Origin: Syntrophobacteraceae bacterium
Lineage (GTDB): Bacteria > Desulfobacterota > Syntrophobacteria > Syntrophobacterales > Syntrophobacteraceae
Direction of reading: 5' to 3'
DNA: 64,000 bases
Assembly (NCBI GenBank): GCA_031292195.1
Contig: JARLHP010000127.1
Coordinates: 1-64,000, forward strand
The position numbers were made by a program, and so were the translations under genes. The notes under the pieces are model-generated. The model saw only the letters and a program-made list of their open reading frames with translations, searched no databases and was not told the DNA's origin. Positions within the stretch are counted from its first letter, which is position 1, and each line of letters starts with the position of its first letter. Shown piece after piece: positions 49,889 through 59,327 of this stretch.

Positions 49889-51934
49889 ATGAGTCGGAAT
49901 GTGGGCATCGAAATTGCGCCCGGAGACGTGTTCGAATTTTACGAATCCAAGGAGATCCTTTGCGGCGTCGTTCTGGTCGTAAAGGACGGCCGGCTCAACG
50001 CCATCTCGGAGACTAACCGGGAAGTGGCCCTCACCCTTTCCCGGATCGTTTTCCGGGGAAAGACTTTCCTCGACCTGGCCCAGGGCCGTGACGAACTGAT
50101 CCAAAGACTGCGGGCCGTCTCCGCGAACCGACGAGACATCATGCAGGGGATCGATTTGGAGGAAATCTGGACCCTGCTCGAATCGGAGGAAAACGGCTAC
50201 TCCGCCCGGGAGATAGCCGAGTTCCTGTTCAGCACTCCGCTCTCCGACGACCAGGCGGCGGCGGTAAATCGAGCGCTGCTCTCGGACAAACTCTATTTCC
50301 AGGCCAAAGACACCACCTTTTATCCCCGGTCGGCGGAAAACGTGGAGGTTCGCCGCGGCGAACTCCAAAAGGAAGCCGAAAGGGAGCGCAGGCTTTCCGA
50401 AGGGGCTCGGTGGCTCGCCGCCCTGAATGCGCGCAAGCAAAACGTTCCCCACATCGAGTTCCGCGAAGAACTGGTGGCTGCGCTCAAGGACTTTGCCGTT
50501 TTCGGCCAGGAGGCCAAAGAGGCCGCTTTTATCAAGGAAGTGTTCAAGCAGGCCGCCACTCCCGCCAGCCAGCAGACCGCTTTCCGGATCCTGGTGCGCT
50601 TGGGGGTGTGGCGCGAAAACGAAAACCTCCTGCTGCACGAGCACGGTATTTCGGCCGAATTCCCCGAAGACGCCATGGAACAGGCCAGGGAGCTGGCCGG
50701 GTACAATCCGGCCGAAGCATCCGGAAACGGCCGCGAGGACCTTTGCGAACTCGATGTATTCACGGTGGACAGCGCCACCACCCGCGACTATGACGACGCG
50801 CTCAGCGTGCGGGAACTGGAGGGCGGTCTTTTCGAGGTGGGCGTACATATCGCCGATGCGGCCGAACTGGTGGTCCAGTCCACCCCCCTGGACAAGGAAG
50901 CCGAGGCCAGGGCCAGCTCGGTCTACCTGCCCGACGAGCGGGTCTCCATGCTTCCTCCTTTGCTCTCGGAGGGAATTCTGAGCCTGCAGGCCGGCCAGAA
51001 GCGGTTGGCCCTGAGTTTTCTGATCAAGATGGACTCCGGGGCCAATGTGCTCGAAACCAGGGTCTGCCCCAGCCTGGTCACGGTCCGCCGGCAGCTGACC
51101 TATGAACAGGTCAATAAAGCCATTGAAGGGGACAGCGGGCTCAAAGCGCTCTTTGAACTTGCCGTAAAGCTGCGGCAAAAAAGACTCGATGCGGGCGCCG
51201 TCATTCTTCCCATCCCTGAAATTCAGGTCTATGTCAACGACGCCGGAATGATCCAGGTTACCCGCTACGACAAGGAGACCCCGAGCCAGGTGATGGTTTC
51301 GGAGTGGATGATTCAGGCAAACGCCATGGCCGCCGGATACCTGGCCCAAAGCCATATGCCCTCCCTCTACAGAAACCAGGCGGAATGCCGGCCTGAAACC
51401 GAATGTGTGCAAAGCGAGCACGAACTCTTTCGCGTTTATCGTCAGAGGCGGCTTTTTTCGCGGGCCGAGCTTTCAACCGAGGTCAAGCCGCACTGCAGCC
51501 TGGGCATCGAACGCTATACAACCGTCACCTCGCCCATCCGCCGCTACACCGACCTCATTGTGCAGCGCCAGTTGAAACAGGCCCTGGCCGGCCGGACCGG
51601 GACCTATTCCCTGGAACAGCTAAACGAAGCCGCCGGGCGGCTTTCCGTCGCCCAGTCCAAGGTTTTCACCATCCAGCGCAAATGGACCCGGTACTGGATC
51701 CTGAAGTACATGGAACAGGAAGATATAGAAAACATGAACGCCCTGGTGCTGGACAAGAATGCCCGCTATGCGCACCTTTTGATCCCCGACCTGCTGCTGG
51801 AGGCAAACGCCCCCGTGCCGGAAAACGCCAACTTCAGCCAGGGCGACAAGGTCAAGATTCGGATAGAAAAGGCTATTCCACGCGAGGATGTGCTGAAAAT
51901 CCAAATCCTGGACGGCCCCCCGAGGCACGATTGA
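49889..51934 (+). CDS. RNB-domain exoribonuclease (RNase II/R family)
   Basis: 'DVFTVDSATTRDYDDALSVRELEGGLFEVGVHIADAAELV', 'TSPIRRYTDLIVQRQL'. Confidence 0.92.
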   Translation: MSRNVGIEIAPGDVFEFYESKEILCGVVLVVKDGRLNAISETNREVALTLSRIVFRGKTFLDLAQGRDELIQRLRAVSANRRDIMQGIDLEEIWTLLESEENGYSAREIAEFLFSTPLSDDQAAAVNRALLSDKLYFQAKDTTFYPRSAENVEVRRGELQKEAERERRLSEGARWLAALNARKQNVPHIEFREELVAALKDFAVFGQEAKEAAFIKEVFKQAATPASQQTAFRILVRLGVWRENENLLLHEHGISAEFPEDAMEQARELAGYNPAEASGNGREDLCELDVFTVDSATTRDYDDALSVRELEGGLFEVGVHIADAAELVVQSTPLDKEAEARASSVYLPDERVSMLPPLLSEGILSLQAGQKRLALSFLIKMDSGANVLETRVCPSLVTVRRQLTYEQVNKAIEGDSGLKALFELAVKLRQKRLDAGAVILPIPEIQVYVNDAGMIQVTRYDKETPSQVMVSEWMIQANAMAAGYLAQSHMPSLYRNQAECRPETECVQSEHELFRVYRQRRLFSRAELSTEVKPHCSLGIERYTTVTSPIRRYTDLIVQRQLKQALAGRTGTYSLEQLNEAAGRLSVAQSKVFTIQRKWTRYWILKYMEQEDIENMNALVLDKNARYAHLLIPDLLLEANAPVPENANFSQGDKVKIRIEKAIPREDVLKIQILDGPPRHD

Positions 51935-52027
51935 AGGATGTTGTCACTTCGTCGGAATTCGTGCACCGAAGGCTCTTATGGAAATCGAAGTAATCATCGG
52001 GTATGATATTTTCTGAGGAGCACGCCT

Positions 52028-53149
52028 ATGGCGCCTAAAATCGTCACTTTGGACATCCAGCATTTTCGAGCGCTTCGTCAGCTCAAAATCGACCGTATTG
52101 GCCGGGTCAATCTTCTGACAGGACGAAATAATACCGGGAAATCATCGGTGCTGGAAGCCTTACGTATTCTTGCCTCTGACGCCGACCCGGCGATTATCAA
52201 CAGCATCCTCCGTTACAGGGAAGAGGACTTGGGTAATACGGAGGAGTCGCCGTCGATTGCCGCAGAGGGTTTATTTCAGCTAGCGAGCCTATTCCATGGT
52301 TTCCCTCGGTTCTCCTCGGAGATCGATCCCATAAAGATCGCTTCGAGCGGCGGATATCGTCCCATGCGGCTGTCGATTAAGGTCGGGTTATTTTCGGAGG
52401 TGCGGGAACCGGATGGGACAAGGAAACTTGTCCCTCGGCAGCAAACCCTTTTGGACGATGATGAGGGCCTGCCGGCGCTCGTAATCGAAGTCGGCGAAAC
52501 ACGACGCATTCTCTCTATCGATTACCCTCGGCGTTATGCATCACGCGGCATGTTGCGAACCGACATGACAGGTGACTCCCGTCTTCCATGCGTATATGTC
52601 AGCCCATACGGCGGCGAGCAGACAGCGACGCTTGGAAAGCTCTGGGACAAGATAGCGCTCTCCGATCTCGAAAAAGACGTTGTAGATGCTCTGCGTATCA
52701 TTGATCCCGTGATCTCGGCCGTCTCCATGGTTGGGGGCGAAGGACCAAGACAGAGCCGCACCGCTATTGTCCGCACGGCAGGTTTTCCACGCCCGGTCCC
52801 CCTTCGCTCTTTTGGTGACGGACTGAACCGTCTTTTCAGCATCATAGTGTCACTAGTCAACGCTAAAGACGGATTGCTACTCATCGACGAGTTTGAAAAC
52901 GGGATGCACTACACGGTTCAGGAGGACGCTTGGCGACTCATTTTTAAACTTGCCGGCCGTCTTGACATCCAGGTGGTGGCAACCACACACAGTTGGGACA
53001 CGGTCCTGGCTTTCCAAAAGGCTGCCGCAGACGACCCGGAGGAAGGGGCGCTCATTCGCTTATCGCGCAAAGGTGAGGAGATTGTGCCGACCGTGTTCGA
53101 TGAAGATGAACTGGCAGTTGTCACGCGCAACGAAATCGAGGTGCGCTGA
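52028..53149 (+). CDS. AAA (OLD/AAA_15-like) ATPase
   Basis: Walker A 'LLTGRNNTGKSSVLEALRIL'; 'PLRSFGDGLNRLFSIIVSLVNAKDGLLLIDEFENGMHYTVQEDAWRLIFKLAGRLDIQVVATTHSWDTV'; SD gaggag. Confidence 0.9.
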   Translation: MAPKIVTLDIQHFRALRQLKIDRIGRVNLLTGRNNTGKSSVLEALRILASDADPAIINSILRYREEDLGNTEESPSIAAEGLFQLASLFHGFPRFSSEIDPIKIASSGGYRPMRLSIKVGLFSEVREPDGTRKLVPRQQTLLDDDEGLPALVIEVGETRRILSIDYPRRYASRGMLRTDMTGDSRLPCVYVSPYGGEQTATLGKLWDKIALSDLEKDVVDALRIIDPVISAVSMVGGEGPRQSRTAIVRTAGFPRPVPLRSFGDGLNRLFSIIVSLVNAKDGLLLIDEFENGMHYTVQEDAWRLIFKLAGRLDIQVVATTHSWDTVLAFQKAAADDPEEGALIRLSRKGEEIVPTVFDEDELAVVTRNEIEVR

Positions 53150-53150
53150 C

Positions 53151-53789
53151 ATGCCGCCTGTTAAGAAGAGGGTTCTTCTGGTCGAGGGCCCTGACGATGA
53201 ACATGTTCTTAAGCACTTGTGCGGCAATAATGGCGTGCCTCACCTTGATAAGATAGCAGCCTGCGGGGGTGTAGACTGTCTTTTGGAAAGTCTGTCAGTC
53301 CGGTTGAAGGCAAGTGAGTTTGGCGATATTGTCGGGCTGATAGTGGATGCGGATATAGATATTGCTTCGCGATGGCAGGCGGTGAGAGGCCGGCTGATGG
53401 GAGCAGGTTATGAGAGCGTACCAGGCCAACCTTTTGATGACGGCACGATCCTGGATCCTCCTACCGACAAGTTGCTGCCGCGTCTGGGCATCTGGATAAT
53501 GCCCGATAATCGAAGTGATGGTATCCTGGAAGACTTCCTGCGGTTTCTGGTACCTGCCAGGGGGGCAAAGCTTCTGGGCCACGTCGAATCCTGCGTTGCG
53601 GCCATTCCCGATGGACAACGACTCTTCGGCCCACTCGCCGAGCCGAAGGCCATCGTTCACACCTGGCTGGCCTGGCAGAAAGAGCCGGGGAAACCATTGG
53701 GAACAGCCATTACGGCTCGGTATCTTGATCCGGAAGTACCAGAGGTAGATACTCTCGTGAACTGGCTGAAGCGATTGTACCTTTTTTGA
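53151..53789 (+). CDS. DUF3226/TOPRIM-like protein partnered with the ATPase
   Basis: Starts 1 nt after the ATPase stop (TGACATG); 'KKRVLLVEGPDDEHVLKHLC' and 'VGLIVDADIDIASRWQAVRGRL' (E...DxD pattern). Listed ORF starts too far upstream at 52893. Confidence 0.8.
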   Translation: MPPVKKRVLLVEGPDDEHVLKHLCGNNGVPHLDKIAACGGVDCLLESLSVRLKASEFGDIVGLIVDADIDIASRWQAVRGRLMGAGYESVPGQPFDDGTILDPPTDKLLPRLGIWIMPDNRSDGILEDFLRFLVPARGAKLLGHVESCVAAIPDGQRLFGPLAEPKAIVHTWLAWQKEPGKPLGTAITARYLDPEVPEVDTLVNWLKRLYLF

Positions 53790-53878
53790 GCCGGCTATAA
53801 CAATTCAGGGGCAGCTTTTATACTCCCCCGCGAACCAGGCAAGATTTTTTCAGGAAACGCTCACCGAAAGGATTTGAT

Positions 53879-55633
53879 TTGAAGGGTGTCTACCAAAGGC
53901 AGCTCAGGCTGGTCCTTCCATACCGGAACAAGATTTTGCTGGCCATGTTGTTCATGGGGCTGGCGGCAGCTTGCGCCACAGCAAGCCTCTACCTCATCAG
54001 GCCCGTTTTCGATGAACTGATCGTTAATAAAAACAAGCAGATGCTCGACCTGTTGTGTGTCGCCATACTCATCGTTTACGCGGTCAAAGGCGCAGCCCTC
54101 TGCGGCAACGCCTATCTTATGAACTACGTGAGCCAGAAAATAATAACAGTTTTAAGAGGTGACGTTTATAGCCATATTCAGCACCTGCCCGTTCCACACC
54201 TGGACAAATTGCAAACCGGCAACCTCATGTCGCGTATCAGCAGCGACGTTGGCGCGGTCCAAAACACACTTTCTTCGACTGTGACGGGAGTGATAAAGGA
54301 ATCGTTCACCTTTATCGGCTGTATAGGCGTCATGTTTTACATGGACTGGCGGCTGGCGACCTTATCCATGGCCATTGTGCCCATTGCTTTTCTACCGATT
54401 TTCAAAGTCGGAAAAGTGTTGCGAAAGATCAGCGCCAGAACGCAGCAGGCCATGGCCGACATCTCGGTTATCATGCACGAGACCATAGTGGGAAACCGCA
54501 TAGTTAAGGCTTTCGGGATGGAAGCCCGGGAAGAGGCGCGGTTTCGGGGCGAGAATGAAAAACTTTTGAAATTCGCCATGAGATCGGTTCTCGTAATGTC
54601 CATAAATAGCGCAGCCATGGAGTTTCTGGGAGGACTGGGCATTGTGGCCATTATGCTCTATGGAGGCTACCGGATTATTGACGGGCGGATGAACGGAGGG
54701 AGCCTTTTTGCCTTTCTGGCCGCTCTCATCAGCCTCTATACTCCCGTTAAGCGATTGGCGTCCTATTATTCTTCCATCCAGCAGGGACTGGCAGCCGCGG
54801 ACAGGGTTTACGACATTTTGGATCAACCCGTGGAGATAGTCGAGCAACCCGGCGCCAACCATCTTGCGCCCATCAGGGAGTATATAGAGTTTAAGAACGT
54901 CTTCTTCAGCTACGGAAAAGAGCCGATCCTCTCGGACATAAATTTCAGGGTGAAAGCAGGCCAGGTCATGGCCCTGGTGGGCATGAGCGGAGCGGGCAAG
55001 ACCACCCTGGTAAACCTCATCCCCAGGTTCTATGAAGTGAGCGGGGGAGCGATCCTGATTGACGGGGTGGATATCCGGGAGGTGACTCTTTCATCGCTCA
55101 GGTCCCGAATTTCCGTCGTCACACAGCAGTCCATTCTTTTCAACGATACTTTCAGAAACAATATCGCCTACGGCGACATCCGCAAAAGCGACGAGCAAAT
55201 AATCGCCGCCGCAAAGGCCGCCAATGCCTACGATTTCATAATGAAACTGCCAAGGCAGTTTGACACCAACGTCGGTGAGCAGGGAGTAAGGCTTTCGGGG
55301 GGAGAACGCCAAAGGATCTGTATAGCCCGCGCCTTGCTAAAGGACGCCCCGATCCTGATACTCGACGAAGCCACTTCCTCGTTGGACAGCGACTCCGAAC
55401 TCGAAGTGCAGAAAGCCCTCGAAAACCTCATGGCCGGGAGAACAACGCTGGTCATCGCCCACCGCCTTTCCACCGTCCAGAACGCCGACTGCATATTGGC
55501 CCTGGCTGAGGGCAGGATTGTGGAACAGGGGCGTCACTCGGAGCTGATGACATTAGACGGAGAATACCGCAGGCTCTACCAGTTACAATTCCACCAGTTT
55601 TCGCGAGAAGTCCATCGGGGGCTCACCGCATAA
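53879..55633 (+). CDS. MsbA-like lipid A / ABC exporter (TTG start)
   Basis: TMD-NBD fusion; 'VALVGMSGAGKTTLVNLIPRFYEVSGGAILIDG', 'VRLSGGERQRICIARALLKDAPILILDEATSSLD'. Confidence 0.93.
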   Translation: MKGVYQRQLRLVLPYRNKILLAMLFMGLAAACATASLYLIRPVFDELIVNKNKQMLDLLCVAILIVYAVKGAALCGNAYLMNYVSQKIITVLRGDVYSHIQHLPVPHLDKLQTGNLMSRISSDVGAVQNTLSSTVTGVIKESFTFIGCIGVMFYMDWRLATLSMAIVPIAFLPIFKVGKVLRKISARTQQAMADISVIMHETIVGNRIVKAFGMEAREEARFRGENEKLLKFAMRSVLVMSINSAAMEFLGGLGIVAIMLYGGYRIIDGRMNGGSLFAFLAALISLYTPVKRLASYYSSIQQGLAAADRVYDILDQPVEIVEQPGANHLAPIREYIEFKNVFFSYGKEPILSDINFRVKAGQVMALVGMSGAGKTTLVNLIPRFYEVSGGAILIDGVDIREVTLSSLRSRISVVTQQSILFNDTFRNNIAYGDIRKSDEQIIAAAKAANAYDFIMKLPRQFDTNVGEQGVRLSGGERQRICIARALLKDAPILILDEATSSLDSDSELEVQKALENLMAGRTTLVIAHRLSTVQNADCILALAEGRIVEQGRHSELMTLDGEYRRLYQLQFHQFSREVHRGLTA

Positions 55634-55757
55634 AGCGGCGTGTCGCCGCCGACGGGTTGCCAAGCCCCGACCTGCCCGGCTGGCTGCGCCGGCGGGCAGG
55701 TCGGCCGCGAGTTTCATCTGGTTCAAACTGCCTCCCCGGGAGGCGGCGGCGAGGCTC

Positions 55758-56624
55758 TTATCCTTTTTCTCCGATTAGCAGGTGATGTCCCAGCGCCCGT
55801 TCCTTCACTGACCAAAAAAAGAGCCTGGCCTTGGAGGAGTGACGTTCCATGAACCTCCTGCGCCATGACAGGCCCCATTTGCGGCGATAATAGGCGCGAT
55901 TGGCCGCCTCGTAGGAGTTGTTACGCTCAGCGGAGCGAATGTGATTCTGGGTAACCGACCCGAAGTTGTGAATAAGAGAGCGTCCGGTAATTCCGAGGCG
56001 AAAACCGGCCATTTTGGCCCGCCTGAAAAAATCGACGTCTTCGAACTGCCCGATACGAAAATTTTCATCGAACCGGCCGATTTTTTCAAACACCGTTCTT
56101 CTTACCAAAAAACATATCCCGTCGGCCACCCCGAGTCTTGAGTGGCCCCTCATGCGAGCCGCAAACTCTTGAGCATAGAGTTCCAGGTTGTAGTCGCAGG
56201 GTCCTTCCCTGATGGCCGGGCTGACGATATCTACTTGCTTTTCCTCTGAAAACTCCAGCATTCCTTCGATCCAGCCGGAAGTCACGACCACATCGTTATT
56301 TAGTAAAAGAACCCACGCCGAGCCAGCGGCCTCGACCCCCTGGTTCCATGCCGCGGCACAGCCGAGATTTTCTCTGTTCATTATCACTGTGGCGCCGTCA
56401 AGACCGGACAGATACTCAGCCGTGCCGTCGGTCGAGCCGTTGTCTATAATGATTATTTCTTCGATGCCGCCTCCATGCGCTCTGAGGCTGTCGAGGCACT
56501 TTCGGGTGTAGCCCAGCTGGTTATAGACGGGGATTACCACCGTCGCCCGCGGCCCGTCGCGGCGGGGGGAAGATTCGGCGGCGCCATCCGCGGGGACGAC
56601 CAGGTTATCCTTCCAGCACATCAC
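55758..56624 (-). CDS. Glycosyltransferase family 2
   Basis: 'ATVVIPVYNQLGYTRKCLDSLRAHGGGIEEIIIIDNGSTDGTAEYL', 'LLLNNDVVV'. Confidence 0.92.
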   Translation of the reverse strand: MMCWKDNLVVPADGAAESSPRRDGPRATVVIPVYNQLGYTRKCLDSLRAHGGGIEEIIIIDNGSTDGTAEYLSGLDGATVIMNRENLGCAAAWNQGVEAAGSAWVLLLNNDVVVTSGWIEGMLEFSEEKQVDIVSPAIREGPCDYNLELYAQEFAARMRGHSRLGVADGICFLVRRTVFEKIGRFDENFRIGQFEDVDFFRRAKMAGFRLGITGRSLIHNFGSVTQNHIRSAERNNSYEAANRAYYRRKWGLSWRRRFMERHSSKARLFFWSVKERALGHHLLIGEKG

Positions 56625-56883
56625 ACTTTCTCCCTGAAGTTGATCACAGCCCCACCCCGCCTTGTCACCCCTCGTGGAAGAAGGCGCAGACGGTCAGGTC
56701 CTGCCCATTGTCGAACCGCTCGGGCGCCGGCCGTTTCCACGCTCGCCTCATTACACAGTATAGCGGAAAAAGTCGATCCGCGCCGAAGTTTTGCAGGAGC
56801 GAGGCCCAAGTTGCCTGACCTGATGCAATTGCCGGGAAGCAATCCGCCCTGGCAGCTTCATCGTGACAAATGATCCGTTCGGG

Positions 56884-57870
56884 TCAATTTTTCGTCGTCG
56901 GGGCGAGACCGGAAGCAATGTATCTGCGATTCTCCATGCGGAGAAAAAACTTGTTAAAAGGCTTGCATACCTTGTACAGGGGATATCCCAACAGAAAACG
57001 AGGCCAACCGCACCCCGATGCGATTCTGCCCCTGGCCATCGTCCTATCCAATATTCCCTGCCTGTGCAGCTTCCAAATCTGGTAATTATAGTCGTAAACC
57101 AGGTAGCTCTTGCGTATACGCGACAGCTCTATGTAATGCTTTTGATCATTGAAGACGTACTCGGTCAAAAGCTGCTCGGTATCGTCCAGAATAAGTGGAT
57201 TTCTGCTATTGGACATGGTCTGTTGTGCATTATGCTTTCGGAAGGCTACAAGGGGCCGGTTGATATATGCAAACCCGCCCCTTTCAAGCAGGCGAAACCA
57301 GAACTCCATATCCACAATTTGCCGCAACTTCGGATTGAAACCCTCACCGGACAGGCATTTTCTGAACATGACTGCCGTCGGCTCTCCGATCAGGTTCTTC
57401 TGATGCCTCAGGCAACGATTAATGACCCGTGTGCCGATAATGCATTCCGAAGCGGGGAAGTGCGCCAAAACCGCCATCGGTCTACCCGTTTTGTCGATTC
57501 TTTGCCTTGCCGAGGCAACCAGTGAAACTTCCGGGCTGTCATCGAGCGCCTCGATCATGAGCCGGATAGCATCCACAGAACAGAGCAAATCGTCGGCAAA
57601 CAAATATTTGACGTACTCTCCCGCGGCCTGCCTCAGGCACATGTTCCAGTTTTCCACCATTCCGACGTTATGCGGATTGATCTTAAACGAGATCCTTCTA
57701 TCTTCCCCCGCATACCTGGAGACAATCCGGGCGGTCTCGTCCGTGGAATGATCGTCGATAATGAGCAGTTCGAAGTCCGTATAACTCTGCGACAGGACCG
57801 ACTCTATCGCTTCAGGCAGGTATTGAGCGTAGTTGTAGGTTGGAATCAATACGCTTACTCTGGGGGCCAT
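56884..57870 (-). CDS. Glycosyltransferase family 2
   Basis: 'VSVLIPTYNYAQYLPEAIESVLSQSYTDFELLIIDDHSTDET', 'VKYLFADDLL'. Confidence 0.93.
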   Translation of the reverse strand: MAPRVSVLIPTYNYAQYLPEAIESVLSQSYTDFELLIIDDHSTDETARIVSRYAGEDRRISFKINPHNVGMVENWNMCLRQAAGEYVKYLFADDLLCSVDAIRLMIEALDDSPEVSLVASARQRIDKTGRPMAVLAHFPASECIIGTRVINRCLRHQKNLIGEPTAVMFRKCLSGEGFNPKLRQIVDMEFWFRLLERGGFAYINRPLVAFRKHNAQQTMSNSRNPLILDDTEQLLTEYVFNDQKHYIELSRIRKSYLVYDYNYQIWKLHRQGILDRTMARGRIASGCGWPRFLLGYPLYKVCKPFNKFFLRMENRRYIASGLAPTTKN

Positions 57871-58100
57871 TTAAATCATACCACTCTCTGTGACGGGTGT
57901 ATCCCCGATCATCCTCCCGCAACATCTGTGAAAGGCGCCCGGTTTAAAAGAGTTTATCTCATACAACATCGGTCATAAAAAATCAAACCGGATCGCGGGT
58001 CTGTTCGAACGGGCTCCGGCGAGGTTTTCCCCGGTGGTTCCATGCCCGGATCGGGCTTCTGCCCCCATAGGACTTGACATCAAGATAGACTTTCGCCATA

Positions 58101-59204
58101 TTGCCCTCTAGTTTTTGCAGCCGCGCCGCGATGCACATTCAGCCGGTCCCGACTACTGGATCAGCAGCTCTCACATCACCATTTCTTCAGCCTGATAACC
58201 GGAGTCAATGGCCCGTGCAGAATAGAAGCAAAATAATCGTTATCCTCGGTATGCACCGAAGTGGGACCTCCCTCGTGGCAAATTTCCTTCATGCCCTGGG
58301 AGTAGATTTTGGACAAAATCTACTCCCAGCCGATGAGAGGAATGCGGGAGGGTACTGGGAGTCTCGTACCATTCGTGAGATTCAAGATCAAATTCTAACA
58401 ATATTGAACTGCCAGTGGCACAATCCCCCGCTTTTTTTCCCATCAAACTGGCAAAACGATCCTCGGATCCGGAAACTCAGACGCGACCTGCTGGAGTTTG
58501 TACGGCTTGAATGCCAAAGGACGGAAAATACCTGGGGATTTAAGGATCCCAGGACGGCCATCCTGTTGCCGATGTGGCAGGAAATATTCGATGAATTGCA
58601 CCTGGAGCCTTACTATGTCCTTAGCGTGCGCCATCCCGAGGCTGTGGCCGCCTCCTTGCAAAAACGCGACCGGGTCGATGTCTCTCACGCGCAGGCCATT
58701 TGGCTTAAGACCAATTTGGAGATCATGTCGCATCTCGGCAATAAGCTGAGATCGGTCGTGGACTATGACCGCTGGTTCGATTCCGGGCTCGATCAGGGCC
58801 GAGCTCTCGCCAATTCATTGCAACTTATTCAGCCGCCCGATGAAACTCTGTTGGCTGAGGCGATAGACCGGGTTATCCGCCCCGGGCTCCGGCACCATTA
58901 CGGCAACCAGGAAGTAATTTGTTCACCCACCGTAGAGAAATTCTATTTTCTGCTGCGCCATGCGGCCATCGATGGGAAAATTCCCGATGAGGTCGCCCAA
59001 ATCTTAAGCACATTTGAAAAATCCCTGGATCTTCTGAATATCTGGGATACCCTCGTGGTAGAGCGCGATGCGATTATTGCGCAAAACGACTTAAAGATCA
59101 GGCGGATGAAAAAGCAAAAGAACGTGCTCTTATACTTGGTTTTTGCTCTGCCTGCCTTAATCCTGGCTCTTTCCGCGTTTTTTGCCTGGAGATTTTGGCA
59201 TTAG
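58101..59204 (+). CDS. Sulfotransferase-family protein with C-terminal TM segment (start uncertain)
   Basis: 'IIVILGMHRSGTSLVANFLHALGVDFGQNLLPADERNAGGYWES', 'WGFKDPRTAILLPMW'; C-terminal hydrophobic 'LLYLVFALPALILALSAFFAWRFWH'. Confidence 0.85.
   Translation: MPSSFCSRAAMHIQPVPTTGSAALTSPFLQPDNRSQWPVQNRSKIIVILGMHRSGTSLVANFLHALGVDFGQNLLPADERNAGGYWESRTIREIQDQILTILNCQWHNPPLFFPSNWQNDPRIRKLRRDLLEFVRLECQRTENTWGFKDPRTAILLPMWQEIFDELHLEPYYVLSVRHPEAVAASLQKRDRVDVSHAQAIWLKTNLEIMSHLGNKLRSVVDYDRWFDSGLDQGRALANSLQLIQPPDETLLAEAIDRVIRPGLRHHYGNQEVICSPTVEKFYFLLRHAAIDGKIPDEVAQILSTFEKSLDLLNIWDTLVVERDAIIAQNDLKIRRMKKQKNVLLYLVFALPALILALSAFFAWRFWH
58296..58329. repeat. Perfect 16-bp-arm palindrome with 2-nt loop inside the sulfotransferase CDS
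   Basis: ctgggagtagattttg-ga-caaaatctactcccag. Confidence 0.97.
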
Positions 59205-59262
59205 GAAGACTCGATCGGCATGCCGTCCAGTTCACAGATGCATTTTGAAAGGAAGCTCGGCG
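59204..59262 (-). pseudogene. Relic fragment of a P-loop sulfotransferase
   Basis: Minus-strand 'FLSKCICELDGMPIESS' resembles 'PSQCVSQLAAMPIESRRD' of the 60458-61324 gene; nucleotides 59213-59257 align with 61164-61208. Confidence 0.45.
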
Positions 59263-59327
59263 ACCTGAGGGAAGCCGCATGAAACAAACGTTTTGCGGTG
59301 TTCACCCATCGCTTTTGAGTAGTTCGG

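Noticed and set aside
49874-51421. 515-aa minus-strand ORF opposite the RNB ribonuclease
   Set aside because: Antisense shadow; conserved RNB motifs are on the plus strand.
52893-53150. Upstream extension of the DUF3226-like ORF
   Set aside because: Overlaps the ATPase CDS out of frame; ATG at 53151 right after the ATPase stop is the natural start.
52028-53789. Calling the ATPase/TOPRIM pair PARIS or Gabija outright
   Set aside because: The second protein looks DUF3226-like rather than DUF4435 (AriB), and there is no UvrD-like helicase as in Gabija; reported only as an analogous candidate.
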